A stretch of DNA of 64,000 nucleotides, taken from Affinundibacterium seohonense. GTDB taxonomy: Bacteria > Pseudomonadota > Gammaproteobacteria > Burkholderiales > Burkholderiaceae_D. The notes under the pieces are model-generated. The model saw nothing but the letters and a program-made list of their open reading frames with translations, was not told the DNA's origin and searched no databases. Of this stretch, positions 9,933 to 20,891 are shown piece after piece (the stretch's first letter is position 1; each line of letters begins with the position of its first letter). Location of the stretch: NCBI RefSeq assembly GCF_014284305.1, contig NZ_JACOFW010000005.1, forward strand, positions 124,001 through 188,000, written 5' to 3'. Made by a program: the position numbers and the translations under genes.

Positions 9933-11579
9933 TTAGTTATTCCCATAACGCCGGAAATATGCGATCAACCCCCGCGTGGAATCATCAAGTTGCGCGTCGT
10001 AAGTTTGATTCCCTTCCAAGGCTGGCAATAGACTATTGGCTAATTGCTTACCCAGTTCCACGCCCCATTGATCAAACGAATTCAGTCCCCACACCACACC
10101 TTGCACGAAGACTTTGTGCTCGTACAGAGCTAATAACATACCGAGTTGGAAGGGATCGAGACTCGGCATTAGGATCGTCGTCGATGGTTGATTGCCAGCA
10201 AAGACTTTATGCGGTAATAACTTCGCAATCGCTACGTCCGTCAAACCGGTCGCCGCTAACTCTATGCGTGCTTGTTGCTCAGTTTTTCCAAATGCTAAGG
10301 CCGAACTTTGCGCCAAACAATTCGCCAACAACGGCGCTTGGTGTCCGGGCAATGGGTAATCACTGCTCGCAGCCACCACAAAATCACAAGGAATTAGCCA
10401 ACCGCCCTGATGCAGTAATTGGAAAAATGCATGTTGGCCATTGACGCCAATTTCACCCCAAACGATAGGATTTGCACGGCAATTTAGAGCTGCGCCATCG
10501 CGCCCGACTGTCTTGCCGTTCGATTCCATTTCTAGCTGTTGCAAGAATCCTGGCAAATGACGCATGGATTCGTTGTAGGGCAAAACTGCGGTGGTTTCGG
10601 CACCAAGAAAATTCGTGTTCCAAATAGAAATCAAAGCCAATAAGACGGGCAAATTTTTCTCTAGCGGTGCGCTGCAAAAATGTTTATCCATGGTTTCAGC
10701 GCCCTCTAACAAGCGCTCAAACCCACGCATGCCGATCGCCAATGCAACCGACAAGCCGACCGCTGACCACAAGGAATAACGACCGCCTACCCAATCCCAA
10801 ATCTGCAAGATATTCGATTCTGGAATGCCAAATTCTTGTGCTTTACTTGGATTGGAAGTGACCGCAATAAAATGCTTGGCGATGGCCCACTCTTCCATCG
10901 CGGATGCCAACAACCAAGTGCGCGCGGTATGCGCATTGATACTGGTTTCTTGGGTGGTGAAGGTTTTCGAAGCGACGATGAACAATGTCGTATGCGGGTC
11001 GAGCTTCTCAAGTAACGGCGCTAAATGTGCGCTATCGAGATTCGATACGTAATAGAAATTCAATCCCGGATGTTGTAAGGCAGAGAGCGCGCGGGTTGCC
11101 AGCTTAGGCCCTAAATCTGAACCGCCGATCCCAATATTCACGATCGTTTGTATCGCGTCACCTTTGAAACCGCGCCACAAACCACTACGTACGCGCTCAA
11201 CGATATCGCGCATTTGTTTGCGCACCGCATGGACTTCAGGCATCACATCATTTTCGGCATTGGGAAATGGTGTGAAATCGGTATGACGCAAAGCCGTGTG
11301 TAAAACCGCGCGGTTTTCGCTGAAATTAATTTTTTCACCAGCGAACATACGATCACGCCATGCAGCGACTTCGGAATGTTCGGCCAATGCCAATAAGTCT
11401 TTCAAAGCTGCGGCATCAATTCTCTGCTTGGAATAATCGACCAATAAACCATCAAGTTCCAAGGAAAAATGCTTAAACCGTTCCTCGTCTTCGGCAAACA
11501 AATCGCGCAGATGTTGATCTTGCAGGCGCGCTTTGTGAACCAATAAAGCTTGCCATTCAGGAGTATTGGTGAGATTCAT
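9933..11579 (-). CDS. pgi: Glucose-6-phosphate isomerase
   Basis: This 548-residue enzyme interconverts glucose 6-phosphate and fructose 6-phosphate. The phosphate-binding loop is VASKTFTTQET, the family signature GGRYSLWSAVGL is present, and QLEMESNGK contains the catalytic-region Glu. I start it at 11579 (MNLTNTPEWQAL) because the longer frame would overlap the end of rsmA. It lies 13 bases after rsmA and appears to be the last gene of the lptD-surA-pdxA-rsmA cluster, which is not its usual place. Confidence 0.96.
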   Translation of the reverse strand: MNLTNTPEWQALLVHKARLQDQHLRDLFAEDEERFKHFSLELDGLLVDYSKQRIDAAALKDLLALAEHSEVAAWRDRMFAGEKINFSENRAVLHTALRHTDFTPFPNAENDVMPEVHAVRKQMRDIVERVRSGLWRGFKGDAIQTIVNIGIGGSDLGPKLATRALSALQHPGLNFYYVSNLDSAHLAPLLEKLDPHTTLFIVASKTFTTQETSINAHTARTWLLASAMEEWAIAKHFIAVTSNPSKAQEFGIPESNILQIWDWVGGRYSLWSAVGLSVALAIGMRGFERLLEGAETMDKHFCSAPLEKNLPVLLALISIWNTNFLGAETTAVLPYNESMRHLPGFLQQLEMESNGKTVGRDGAALNCRANPIVWGEIGVNGQHAFFQLLHQGGWLIPCDFVVAASSDYPLPGHQAPLLANCLAQSSALAFGKTEQQARIELAATGLTDVAIAKLLPHKVFAGNQPSTTILMPSLDPFQLGMLLALYEHKVFVQGVVWGLNSFDQWGVELGKQLANSLLPALEGNQTYDAQLDDSTRGLIAYFRRYGNN

Positions 11580-11592
11580 TGTTATGTTCAGT

Positions 11593-12366
11593 CTATGCAG
11601 GCAAAAGATTAGCAAGCGCAACGTATTGCTCTAATGGGATCGCTTCCGCACGCAGTTGCGGATCGATCCCGACCTCCATCAATTGCTGCTCGGTGAATAG
11701 ACCGGCGACACAATTGCGTATGGTCTTACGACGTTGCGAAAACGACTTGGTCACGACTTGTTCCAAGTTCTGTAATTTGCACGGCAGTTTTTCTTTTTTG
11801 GGAATCATCCGCACAATCGCAGAATCGACGCGCGGTGGCGGATCAAACGCCGTCGGTGGGACGATGAAGAGCAGTTCCATGTGATAGCGCCATTGCAGCA
11901 TTACCGATAAACGACCGTACTCTTTACCACCCGGCTCTGCCACCATGCGCTCAACGACTTCTTTTTGCAGCATAAAGTGTTGGTCTTCCACTTGCTCGGC
12001 GTACTCGGCAAGATGAAATAGCAAGGGGCTAGAAATATTGTATGGGAGATTGCCAACGATGCGCAGCTTCTTGCCTTCGTTCACCGGGATCGATGCAAAA
12101 TCAAATTGCAAGGCATCACCTTCATGAATGATCAATTTAGTTTGATCAAAACTTTTCTTCAAACGTGCGACTAAATCACGATCGAGTTCGACCACGTGCA
12201 GTTGATCCAAACCTTCTAGCAACAGACGTGTCATCGCTGCCAGACCCGGGCCAATCTCCACCATGCTCTCACCAGGTTTGGGACTAATGACGCTAATAAT
12301 GTCACTCAAGACCTGCTGATCAGTGAGGAAGTTTTGACCAAAGCGTTTACGGGCGATGTGTTTCAT
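11593..12366 (-). CDS. rsmA: 16S rRNA dimethyladenosine transferase (KsgA)
   Basis: This 257-residue enzyme dimethylates two adjacent adenines near the 3' end of 16S rRNA (A1518/A1519 in E. coli). The N-terminus [12 protein letters not shown], the SAM-binding [11 protein letters not shown] and the catalytic NLPYNISSP motif are all intact. It follows pdxA on the same strand, the conserved proteobacterial order. Confidence 0.97.
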   Translation of the reverse strand: MKHIARKRFGQNFLTDQQVLSDIISVISPKPGESMVEIGPGLAAMTRLLLEGLDQLHVVELDRDLVARLKKSFDQTKLIIHEGDALQFDFASIPVNEGKKLRIVGNLPYNISSPLLFHLAEYAEQVEDQHFMLQKEVVERMVAEPGGKEYGRLSVMLQWRYHMELLFIVPPTAFDPPPRVDSAIVRMIPKKEKLPCKLQNLEQVVTKSFSQRRKTIRNCVAGLFTEQQLMEVGIDPQLRAEAIPLEQYVALANLLPA

Positions 12367-12421
12367 ATTATTTGTATTGTTTCGTTATGGCGTAGCGATG
12401 TCATTCACACGCGAGGATAAC

Positions 12422-13486
12422 TTAGTGATGGCTATTCGCCGGATTGGAGTTGGCATGCTGGCGTGCCACCATTTCTGCCGCAATACGAATCGCGACTTTC
12501 ATACTGCCTGCATCGGCTAAACCTGTGCCTAATTTTGCTAAATCTAAAGCGGTACCGTGATCGACCGAGGTGCGTATCAGTGGCAAACCCAAAGTGATAT
12601 TCACACCCAAACCAAAACTCGCATGCTTTAACACTGACAAACCTTGATCGTGATACATCGCTAGCACGCAATCGGCGTCTTTCAGATACTTTTGTTGAAA
12701 CAATGTATCGGCGGGAAATGCACCATGGACATCCATCCCTAAATTACGTGCATGTAAAATCACAGGATTAATCACGTCAATTTCTTCCTGTCCAAGGTAA
12801 CCATTTTCACCCGCATGTGGGTTCAAACCAGTGACATAAATCTTGGGCTTGGCAATACCAAATTTGTCTTGCAAATCGCGGTGAATAATCTGCAAGCTGC
12901 GTAGCAGGTCATCAAATTTGATCGCATCAGGAACTTCACGCAAGGGCAAATGCGTAGTGGCTAATGCAACACGCAAAGGCTGCGGCAAATGGGCCGAGGC
13001 TTCACACGCCAACATCATGACAACTTGCGGCGTATGGGTTTGTTGTGCCAAGTATTCAGTGTGTCCGGTAAATGCAACGCCAGCATCATTGATCGTACTT
13101 TTTTGCAGCGGCGCGGTAACCATGGCATCACACCAGCCTTGCTGTATGCATTCGATGGCTAAATCCAAAGTCGCTAACACTGAGCGACCGTTCCGTGGAT
13201 CCAGTTGACCTGCGACGACATGCGCAGAGAGTGGACTGTCGATAACGGTGATTTGATCTTTACCACAACCGGGCAAACCGTTATTGCGTAGCGCCTCCTG
13301 CGAGATGCCCATGAGTCGAATATTTTTATCCAAATCATGCGCCAACATCGCCAGATAAGCGGCGTCACCAATCAATATGGGCCGCACCTGCGCACGCAAT
13401 TCCCAAGCCGCCAGCAAGGATATTTCTGGACCGATGCCGGCTGGCTCACCAACCGTAATTGCAATGACAGGTAGACGCGATCCCAT
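12422..13486 (-). CDS. pdxA: 4-hydroxythreonine-4-phosphate dehydrogenase
   Basis: PdxA oxidises 4-phosphohydroxy-threonine in the DXP-dependent route to pyridoxal phosphate. It has 354 residues, slightly long because of a His-rich tail. Signatures include [34 protein letters not shown] with metal-ligand His, and [12 protein letters not shown]. It lies between surA (21 bases upstream) and rsmA, the classic arrangement. Confidence 0.97.
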   Translation of the reverse strand: MGSRLPVIAITVGEPAGIGPEISLLAAWELRAQVRPILIGDAAYLAMLAHDLDKNIRLMGISQEALRNNGLPGCGKDQITVIDSPLSAHVVAGQLDPRNGRSVLATLDLAIECIQQGWCDAMVTAPLQKSTINDAGVAFTGHTEYLAQQTHTPQVVMMLACEASAHLPQPLRVALATTHLPLREVPDAIKFDDLLRSLQIIHRDLQDKFGIAKPKIYVTGLNPHAGENGYLGQEEIDVINPVILHARNLGMDVHGAFPADTLFQQKYLKDADCVLAMYHDQGLSVLKHASFGLGVNITLGLPLIRTSVDHGTALDLAKLGTGLADAGSMKVAIRIAAEMVARQHANSNPANSHH

Positions 13487-13507
13487 TATGTTTGATGATG
13501 ACTCTGA

Positions 13508-14956
13508 TTATTTCTGTTCGTTGCGAAACTCAACATAGGCACGGTCGCGCAATTGACGCAACCAGTCTTGCAAAGCGTCTTCGGATTTACGTGCGCGCAC
13601 GGATTGACGCGCTGCAACGCGCTTACGCTCTTTAGAGTCATCACTGACCTTACGTTCCAAGACCTGCAAAATATGAAAACCCATTTGCGTTTCGATAGGA
13701 TCACTGACCTCATTGATCGCCAATTTATTCATTGCTGCTTCAAAATCAGGGAAGGTGTCACCTGGATGCACCCAACCTAAGTCACCGCCTTTAGCTGCAG
13801 ACGTATCAACGGAATTGGCTTTAGCTAATTCCTCAAAGGTCGCGGTTTTGTTGACGATTTTTTGCTTGAGTTCTGCCAAGGTATTTTTAATTTGCGCCGC
13901 AGTTAAGAGCGGTGTAGGACGCATCAAGATGTGACGTACATTGGATTCTTGTACCGTTCCTGTTGCTGCCACTGGAGCGATATCACGCTTGCCCAACAAT
14001 TTAAAAACGTGAAAACCATTTGGGCTGCGCACGATTTCAGAAAAACCACCGACGAAACTAATTTTATTCACAGCCTCGATAAATACCGGTGGGATTTTAT
14101 CTTGTTCACGCCAGCCGACCTCGCCACCTTTTAAGGCTTCATTCGAATCGGAATATGTTGCGGCCAATTTGGCAAAATCATCGCCGATACGCAGTTTCTT
14201 ATACACTTCTTGCATCCGTGCATTTCGTTGCGCAATGATTTCTGGGGTTGCATTCTCTGGAATACGCACCATGATGTGCCCCAGATTAATTTCCTGATTT
14301 TTGCTTGGTGCGACTGCTTCTGCCGCTAAAAAGTTATCGACTTCGAGTTCGGATACCTGCAACTTGCTTTCCACTTCACGCTCACGTATGCGTTGCATCA
14401 TGATGTCATTGCGAATTTCTTCACGGAAGGCAGCAAAAGACGTGCCGTCTTTTTCAATCTGATTGCGCATGTCTTGCATGGTGGTCTTGTTTTGTTCCGC
14501 CATTCTTTGCAAAGCACGATCAAGCATCAGGTCGTCAATCCGCATCCCCTGCTCTTTCGCCAATTGCACTTGCAAAAGATCGATAATCATACGCTCCAAA
14601 ACCTGTTTTTCCAGATCTGCACGCGCTGGCAATTGTGTGCCTTGTGCTTTCAAACTACGCTCAATGGAAGTGATACGATCTTCTACCTCCATTTTGGTGA
14701 TCACTTCATCATTGACGACAACCGCGATACCGTTAATTATTTTGGCTTTTGAGACTTTTTTCGGGGCAGCTTTGGCGCTATTTGCCAAAGGGTCTTCAAT
14801 TGGTGCCACCGGTGAATTGACCGGCGTTTGGGCAGCGGTCGCTGACTGTGTCCAAGCAGAGCTAGAAAAAGAGAGCCCGAACAAAGCCGTCAGGCATACA
14901 GATACACAGAGTGCTGCTGGGCGTTTCCATTGATTCATGTGCAAATTGTGTCGCAT
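13508..14956 (-). CDS. surA: Periplasmic chaperone / peptidyl-prolyl isomerase SurA
   Basis: SurA escorts outer-membrane proteins through the periplasm. The 482-residue product has a signal peptide (basic start, hydrophobic core, cleavage near SSAWTQ), an N-terminal SurA domain beginning around IINGIAVVVNDEVIT, and two parvulin domains (INLGHIMVRIPE and VRHILMRPTP, each with a GG(E/D)(V/L)GW motif). The second Met at residue 7 could be the true start; neither site has a strong Shine-Dalgarno. lptD is immediately upstream, which fits a joint role in outer-membrane assembly. Confidence 0.95.
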   Translation of the reverse strand: MRHNLHMNQWKRPAALCVSVCLTALFGLSFSSSAWTQSATAAQTPVNSPVAPIEDPLANSAKAAPKKVSKAKIINGIAVVVNDEVITKMEVEDRITSIERSLKAQGTQLPARADLEKQVLERMIIDLLQVQLAKEQGMRIDDLMLDRALQRMAEQNKTTMQDMRNQIEKDGTSFAAFREEIRNDIMMQRIREREVESKLQVSELEVDNFLAAEAVAPSKNQEINLGHIMVRIPENATPEIIAQRNARMQEVYKKLRIGDDFAKLAATYSDSNEALKGGEVGWREQDKIPPVFIEAVNKISFVGGFSEIVRSPNGFHVFKLLGKRDIAPVAATGTVQESNVRHILMRPTPLLTAAQIKNTLAELKQKIVNKTATFEELAKANSVDTSAAKGGDLGWVHPGDTFPDFEAAMNKLAINEVSDPIETQMGFHILQVLERKVSDDSKERKRVAARQSVRARKSEDALQDWLRQLRDRAYVEFRNEQK

Positions 14957-15046
14957 AGTGGTCCAAAATTCATAATAAAAATGAGGCGCTTGCTAAGTTA
15001 CCCCGTCTTTTATCGCCGTTTTCTGGCGAAAGCTGCAATATACACG

Positions 15047-17347
15047 CTAATTCGTGGCCTGATAACCTGAAATATTCTTTTTCAAAGTTTCCACAGGATT
15101 TGAGCCGAAGCCAATTCTCGCTAAGCCATTTAGCTCTAGCTGGATAGAAAACCCCGAATTATTCGAAAGATTGGTGGTGGCAAAGCGATGTGCCACAAAA
15201 CGCAAAGCCCAGCAATCTGCACGATATTCAAATCCCGCTAAACCCTCAACCATTTTATTATTTTGCAAAGAGTAATTGCTTTTACCAACCACATACCAAC
15301 GGTGAGCTACTGGCCATTGACCGGATAACTCCAATTGCTTTAAGACCTCACGTTGAAATTGATATTGCAAGTTGAGAATTTTTTTCGGTGCGGGTTGCCA
15401 ACGGATTCCATAACTCGAACGCTCGGTTTGGCGGTCACTTTGACTCACCTGTAATGCGGCTTCAACATTCAAGGTATCGGAAACTTGTCCACTACCTGCC
15501 AATAATAAGTCGGAGCGGCTAGGATTGGTTTTACCATCCAGACTGACTTTTTGCGTATTAAAATAAAATCGTTGGCCGAGCGCAAATTTAAATCGTTCAG
15601 CACCATTATCCTCAATAAAACGCGACACCAGCGCGGTTGTGACCTGATTGGCATCGCCGATGCGATCATGTCCGGTAAAACGATTTTCACTGAAAATTTG
15701 TGCAAAATTAAAATCAGCCAATGCCGTATCAAATAAAGGAAAATCTCTTTGATCACGATATGGCGTATTCACGTAAAACAAACGCGGCTCTAGCGTTTGC
15801 GTCATCTTCGTTCCCAACAAACTAGCACGACGTTCAAAAATCAAACCACTATCTAAAGAAACGCTGGGAACGGTTCTTTGCAAACGATTCGTTTTGGAGG
15901 TCAGCGGATCTTCAATTTGATAGCTGGCTGCATGTAAAGATACTTTAGGAACGACAAAAAACCCCGGCTGAATATACGGATAGGATAATTGTGGATTGAC
16001 CACTGTCCGGATTCCGCGAGTCAAAGTTGGGTGCCAAAATTGGGTTGCCAAAGCATCGATTGACCAATCCATACCCCACACATCGCTTTGCCCTGCATGG
16101 ACAGTCAATTGCGGCAATCGCTCATACGGCGCGGTAATCGGTGCAGTAATATCTTGCAACACTTGAAAACTAGTAGAGCGCAATGAGGCATTCCAAAAAG
16201 AACCGTAGTAATCAAAACCAATATCACGCACTAATAAGCGCTGCGCCGTCTTGTTGGTCGAATTCGAAAAATCAGCAGGATAATCATTATCCGATGCCTT
16301 ATTCATGTTCCATGACAATACTAAATTTGGCATTACCGCTTGTCGGTGAATCGAGGTCCCAAAATAACGCGTCGTTTCCGTCAATTTATCGCGAATAATT
16401 TCGACCGCAGATTCGCCCGCGTAGGTTTCACCTAAATAGCGTCCTTCCATACCCAATTGCAAACCACGTCGGGCAATGAATTTAGGGTGCAAAGTCAAAT
16501 CACGATTGGGCGCGATATTGAAATAATACGGCACGCCAAATTCCACGCCGCCTTTATTCGAGTGCCCAACCGTTGGTGGCAAGATGCCTGAGTGACGGGC
16601 ACCAGATAAAGGAAAGCTAAACTTCAACCACGACGGCGTGCCCATAATTGGCACACCTTTAAAGTACAAGACCGATTTACCAGCAACCCCAGTATCGATC
16701 CCCGTATCCAAACTCATGGTATCCGCCTTGAGATACCAGTCCGGCGATAAGCCATCACAGGTGCTGTAAGTACCGTTGGTGATTTTGGCTTTTTCTTCGC
16801 TTTCAAATTCAATTTTTTCGGCGCGTCCCTGCCCATTATTTTTGGCTAGAAAATAGCTAGGATTGTGAACATAACCAACCCCAGTTTCCAAAATAAAGCG
16901 CATCAAATCGCCGCTGTAACAATCACCATTGCGTCGAAGTTGGACATTGCCGCTGGCATCTAGTTGATCTTCAATTTGCAAATAAGTCGCTTTATCGGCA
17001 GTGAAATTCAAATCACCACGAGTCACCTCAACCTGGTGATCCAAATGCACGACGCGATCTGGCTGACCACTCACTTGCTCCGCCTGAATGACGGTCGTGC
17101 CGGGTTTAAGTGTCAATTGCGGATCGACTTTGAGAACTAGACTGTCTGAATTTTTTACAAGAGAAATCGGATTTGCTGATTGCGTTTGTGCCTGAACTGG
17201 TGCAAATGCGGCGAGCAAACAGCCTGTAATAAGCGTCTTGGCAAATACCGGACTTGCTGGAAACATAGCGACCGATGGCGATGAATGCGATAATAGCGCT
17301 TTTGTTGAAGGGCTTTTACGACGCCTGAAATGATTGTTTGATGACAT
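15047..17347 (-). CDS. lptD: LPS-assembly outer membrane protein LptD
   Basis: LptD forms the outer-membrane barrel that inserts lipopolysaccharide. The 766-residue product has a long N-terminal leader with a signal peptide ending near PVQAQ, an OstA/LptA-like domain at residues about 70-160 (EVTRGDLNFTADKATYLQIEDQ) and a large C-terminal beta-barrel. FSFPLSGARHSGILPPTVG and the YSTCDG region, with a Cys likely in the inter-domain disulfides, are typical. It heads the minus-strand cluster; the 266-bp gap to the divergent amgK probably holds both promoters. Confidence 0.95.
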   Translation of the reverse strand: MSSNNHFRRRKSPSTKALLSHSSPSVAMFPASPVFAKTLITGCLLAAFAPVQAQTQSANPISLVKNSDSLVLKVDPQLTLKPGTTVIQAEQVSGQPDRVVHLDHQVEVTRGDLNFTADKATYLQIEDQLDASGNVQLRRNGDCYSGDLMRFILETGVGYVHNPSYFLAKNNGQGRAEKIEFESEEKAKITNGTYSTCDGLSPDWYLKADTMSLDTGIDTGVAGKSVLYFKGVPIMGTPSWLKFSFPLSGARHSGILPPTVGHSNKGGVEFGVPYYFNIAPNRDLTLHPKFIARRGLQLGMEGRYLGETYAGESAVEIIRDKLTETTRYFGTSIHRQAVMPNLVLSWNMNKASDNDYPADFSNSTNKTAQRLLVRDIGFDYYGSFWNASLRSTSFQVLQDITAPITAPYERLPQLTVHAGQSDVWGMDWSIDALATQFWHPTLTRGIRTVVNPQLSYPYIQPGFFVVPKVSLHAASYQIEDPLTSKTNRLQRTVPSVSLDSGLIFERRASLLGTKMTQTLEPRLFYVNTPYRDQRDFPLFDTALADFNFAQIFSENRFTGHDRIGDANQVTTALVSRFIEDNGAERFKFALGQRFYFNTQKVSLDGKTNPSRSDLLLAGSGQVSDTLNVEAALQVSQSDRQTERSSYGIRWQPAPKKILNLQYQFQREVLKQLELSGQWPVAHRWYVVGKSNYSLQNNKMVEGLAGFEYRADCWALRFVAHRFATTNLSNNSGFSIQLELNGLARIGFGSNPVETLKKNISGYQATN

Positions 17348-17613
17348 TAATTTAAGTGTTTCATAGCGATTGCGCTAAAGATACTAAGGATAATACCCAT
17401 GCCGACTTGCCGTTGCCAATATTACCAACTGAGCTGCGAGCGAAGCGAATAAATCCGATAGCCAATAAGGCGTCTATTATAGGCGGAAACACTGGGTCAA
17501 AGAATTTTCATGACTAGATTAGCAAGCGAGGAACTCCATTCGTTATTAATTATTAAAGATTAAATAGCGCATTCTTCAACACCACCGATTATTTTTGTTA
17601 TACGAGCTCACCA

Positions 17614-18666
17614 ATGACGTTGCCAATTCAAACCACCACAACAGAGCAAGACGCACAGCGCCTGCAAGACTTACATCTCTGGCTAAGCAACATCGCTAGC
17701 CCAAAACTAGATCTAAGCAGCATACGCCCCGCCTCCGCCGACGCCAGCTTCCGCCGCTATTTCCGCATCGACGGCGAAGCCGAAGGCACAAAGTACAGCT
17801 TCATCGTGATGGACGCACCGCAACCGCAAGAGGATGTCAAACCTTTCATCCAGGTCGCGCAATTGTTTAAGCAGATCAACTTAACAGTGCCAGAAGTGTT
17901 GGCGCAAGATACCGAGCAAGGATTTTTGCTGTTAACCGATCTCGGCACCACCATGTACTCGCACGTGCTCAACAGCGACACTGCACACAAACTGTACATG
18001 GATGCGATCGATTCTTTGGTACTGCTGCAAACCCAAAGCCAGCCTGATGTGTTGCCCGAATACGATAGAGAATTTCTCAAACGCGAATTGATGATATTCC
18101 CTGAGTGGTATATCAATAAGCATTTGGGCGTGACGCTCACTGACGAACAAAACGCCAATTTACATAAAGTCTTCGACGCATTGCTGGCGAATATCATGGC
18201 GCAGCCACAAGTCTTCGTGCATCGCGACTATCATTCTCGCAATTTGATGTTGATGGACAAAGGCAATCCCGGCATTTTGGATTTTCAAGGGGCTTTGTAC
18301 GGTCCACTGACTTATGATTTGGTATCTTTATTGCGTGACGCTTATGTGCAATGGGATGAAGAAATGGTCTTGGATTGGGCGATTCGTTACTGGGAAAAGG
18401 CGAAAAAAGCTGGCCTGCCAGTCGCACCCGATATCGATAGTTTCTATCGTGATTTCGAATTCATGGGCTTGCAACGTCATTTAAAGATACTCGGCATCTT
18501 CGCCCGTCTCGCCCACCGCGACGGCAAGCAGCATTATCTCGCCGACATGCCAACAGTGATGGATTATGTACGCAAGACTTCCCATCGCTATAAAGATCTG
18601 ATCCCGCTGTTGCGCTTATTGGATGTGTTGGAAGAAACCGCTCCCCAATTCGGCTACACTTTTTAA
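17614..18666 (+). CDS. amgK: N-acetylmuramate/N-acetylglucosamine kinase (AmgK)
   Basis: A 350-residue aminoglycoside-phosphotransferase-fold kinase. The Brenner motif is VFVHRDYHSRNLMLM and the metal-binding motif is ILDFQGALYGPLTYDLVSLL. Its place beside lptD and directly before a murU-like gene matches the cell-wall recycling pair known from Pseudomonas, in which AmgK phosphorylates the anomeric carbon of MurNAc. The function is therefore assigned by family plus context. murU starts 12 bases after the stop. Confidence 0.88.
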   Translation: MTLPIQTTTTEQDAQRLQDLHLWLSNIASPKLDLSSIRPASADASFRRYFRIDGEAEGTKYSFIVMDAPQPQEDVKPFIQVAQLFKQINLTVPEVLAQDTEQGFLLLTDLGTTMYSHVLNSDTAHKLYMDAIDSLVLLQTQSQPDVLPEYDREFLKRELMIFPEWYINKHLGVTLTDEQNANLHKVFDALLANIMAQPQVFVHRDYHSRNLMLMDKGNPGILDFQGALYGPLTYDLVSLLRDAYVQWDEEMVLDWAIRYWEKAKKAGLPVAPDIDSFYRDFEFMGLQRHLKILGIFARLAHRDGKQHYLADMPTVMDYVRKTSHRYKDLIPLLRLLDVLEETAPQFGYTF

Positions 18667-18678
18667 AAGGATCGCAGC

Positions 18679-19425
18679 ATGAAAGCAATGATCCTTGCAG
18701 CTGGTCGTGGCGAACGCATGCGTCCGTTAACCGACACTTGTCCTAAACCGCTATTGAAAGTACGTGGTCGCCCGCTAATCGTTTGGCATATTTTGAATTT
18801 AGTCAAAGCCGGCATTACCGAGATCGTCATCAACCATGCGCATTTGGGACAAATGATCGTCGATGCGATCGGTGATGGCAGCAAGTTTGGGGCACAGGTG
18901 TCTTACTCCGCTGAAGAAACTGCCTTAGAAACCGCAGGTGGTATCGCCAAAGCATTGCCACTACTGACGGATGGCGAAGAGCCCTTCATCGTAGTTTCTG
19001 GTGACATCTACATTCCGCACTTTAACTTTGCTGAATGTTTAAATACCTTAGAAGCCGAAGACATGTGGGGCAATCCGCATCCTTTAGACAAGCGCGATGT
19101 GGCTTGGTTGTACATGGTGAAGAATCCTAGCTTTCATCCTAAAGGCGATTTTTCTTTAAGCCTAATGGGATTATCAAACGAAGACAATGCCGGTGCAGAA
19201 CGCGTCACTTTTGGGAACATCGGTGTGTATCGTCCCGAAATGTTCGCTGGCATTCAAGCAGGTGACTACGCTAAACTCGCTCCCATCTTGCGTAAATATG
19301 CTGATCAAGGCCAACTCGGTGGCGAGCTTTATCGCGGAGAATGGCATAACGTCGGGACGCCAGAGCAATTGGCTGCTTTGAATGCGCCACCGATCGCCAT
19401 CACAGCACAAAATAATCCGCATTAA
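18679..19425 (+). CDS. murU: N-acetylmuramate alpha-1-phosphate uridylyltransferase (MurU)
   Basis: A 248-residue sugar-1-phosphate nucleotidyltransferase. The signature MILAAGRGERMRPLTDTCPK is at the N-terminus, VVSGDIY is the metal-binding Asp loop, and GEWHNVGTPEQL is near the end. Coupled with the kinase upstream it should make UDP-MurNAc from salvaged MurNAc, bypassing de novo synthesis and the fosfomycin target MurA. An AAGGATCGCAGC ribosome binding site precedes the start. Confidence 0.9.
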   Translation: MKAMILAAGRGERMRPLTDTCPKPLLKVRGRPLIVWHILNLVKAGITEIVINHAHLGQMIVDAIGDGSKFGAQVSYSAEETALETAGGIAKALPLLTDGEEPFIVVSGDIYIPHFNFAECLNTLEAEDMWGNPHPLDKRDVAWLYMVKNPSFHPKGDFSLSLMGLSNEDNAGAERVTFGNIGVYRPEMFAGIQAGDYAKLAPILRKYADQGQLGGELYRGEWHNVGTPEQLAALNAPPIAITAQNNPH

Positions 19426-19477
19426 ATTAATTCACCGATTAGATTTTTTAAAGTCACACTGAGTAAACACGCAAAGC

Positions 19478-20632
19478 ATGTCGAATCCAAGCTCCAAAAA
19501 CCGACGCAGCAAAATCGCAATCTGCGGCGCAGGTCCGGTTGGTCAGGCCTTAGCTCTGATGTTGCACCAACATGGATTTGCAGCTGCTGATATCGTTTTG
19601 TTCGACGCAAAAACCAGTGACCAAGCCAGCCAGGATGCCCGCAGTATTGCGCTCTCCCATGGCAGCGATCAGATTCTCAGTAAGCTACATGCACGACCAC
19701 TAAAGACGACTGCGATCACAGAAATTCACGTATCGCGCCGTCGTCATTTTGGACGTAGTTTTTTGACTGCAGCCGATTATCAATTACCAGCACTCGGCTA
19801 TGTAGCTCGATATGGCGATATTGTTAGTCCTTTAGAAAACAGTTTAGCGCAAGCTGGCATCATCACTCATCGCCCTGTACAAGTTATCGCTATCAATGAC
19901 GGCGATCAATCTGCCAATATTCATTTGCAAGATGGCAGCGTGCATAGTGCTGACTTTGTGATTCAAGCTGAAGGCGGTACGTTTACGGATCAAGAACAAA
20001 GACAGCAACATCACGATTATCAGCAGACCGCGCTAATTGCCCACGTGTTGGTAGATAGTCCGATTGCGCATCGCGCTTTCGAACGTTTTACCGATCAAGG
20101 ACCGATTGCCTTGTTACCGCAAGATGAGGGTTATTCCTTAGTCTGGTGTATGCGCCCAGATATCGTGCCAGCGATGCTAGCCATGGATGACGCCGACTTT
20201 TTACAGGCTCTGCAACAAGGGTTTGGTGAACGTCTAGGACGATTTACTTCAGTGAGCAAACGCGTCTCCTACCCGCTTGGCTTAAACGCCCAAGCACATG
20301 CAGGGCAACGTACGGTACGCATAGGTAATGCCGCACAGACTTTACACCCCGTGGCAGGACAAGGCCTCAACTTGGGATTACGCGACGCATTTTGTCTGGC
20401 GCAATGCCTGAGTCGCGATTTCTCTTCACTAGCTTTGCAGACATTTTTAAATCAACGCAAAACAGACAGACAGACTACGATCAGACTCACCGACACTATG
20501 GCAAAAATATTTGCCAGCAGTCCGGATGGTAGCTTGATGCAGGCTTTGGTCGGCTTGGGTTTAGGCGCGGTCGATTTGCTGCCAGCTGCAAAAAAGACGC
20601 TCGCAGAACAAATGATGTTTGGTTGGCGGTGA
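19478..20632 (+). CDS. UbiH/UbiF-family FAD-dependent monooxygenase
   Basis: A 384-residue flavoprotein hydroxylase of the UbiH/UbiI/VisC family, likely acting in ubiquinone ring hydroxylation. The FAD-binding GAGPVGQALALMLHQHG is at residues about 14-30, DARSIALSHGS follows, and the second FAD motif is VRIGNAAQTLHPVAGQGLNLG; the usual GD of this motif is replaced by GN. It follows murU by 52 bases. Which ring position it hydroxylates cannot be told; a second member of the family lies at 24736-25941. Confidence 0.82.
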   Translation: MSNPSSKNRRSKIAICGAGPVGQALALMLHQHGFAAADIVLFDAKTSDQASQDARSIALSHGSDQILSKLHARPLKTTAITEIHVSRRRHFGRSFLTAADYQLPALGYVARYGDIVSPLENSLAQAGIITHRPVQVIAINDGDQSANIHLQDGSVHSADFVIQAEGGTFTDQEQRQQHHDYQQTALIAHVLVDSPIAHRAFERFTDQGPIALLPQDEGYSLVWCMRPDIVPAMLAMDDADFLQALQQGFGERLGRFTSVSKRVSYPLGLNAQAHAGQRTVRIGNAAQTLHPVAGQGLNLGLRDAFCLAQCLSRDFSSLALQTFLNQRKTDRQTTIRLTDTMAKIFASSPDGSLMQALVGLGLGAVDLLPAAKKTLAEQMMFGWR

Positions 20633-20737
20633 GCCGTCGCGATGAAAGACCATGCTATTCACTCAAGATAAAACTGAATCATTAAGCCGCTTAGTATTCA
20701 TTTTCTATCACAGCCATTTACTCTAAATCTCAAATTC

Positions 20738-20856
20738 AAAACCCCTCAACGCAGAGGAGCTGAGACGCCGAAAAAACGAAAAGAGAGGAAGCAAACAGGC
20801 ATCAAGGTTTTCTCTGCGCTTCTCTGCGCCTCCGAGTCTCGGCGTTGAGGGGTTTT
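20738..20856. repeat. Long inverted repeat between convergent genes
   Basis: AAAACCCCTCAACGC at the left end is matched by GCGTTGAGGGGTTTT at the right end, with further partly matched sequence inside (GAGACGCCG near the left, GAGTCTCGGCG near the right). The interior is rich in CTCTGCGC words. It looks like a dispersed intergenic repeat and would also stop transcription from both sides. Confidence 0.7.
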
Positions 20857-20891
20857 AACCATTAAGTCTATTTATATATCTTACAAATGGA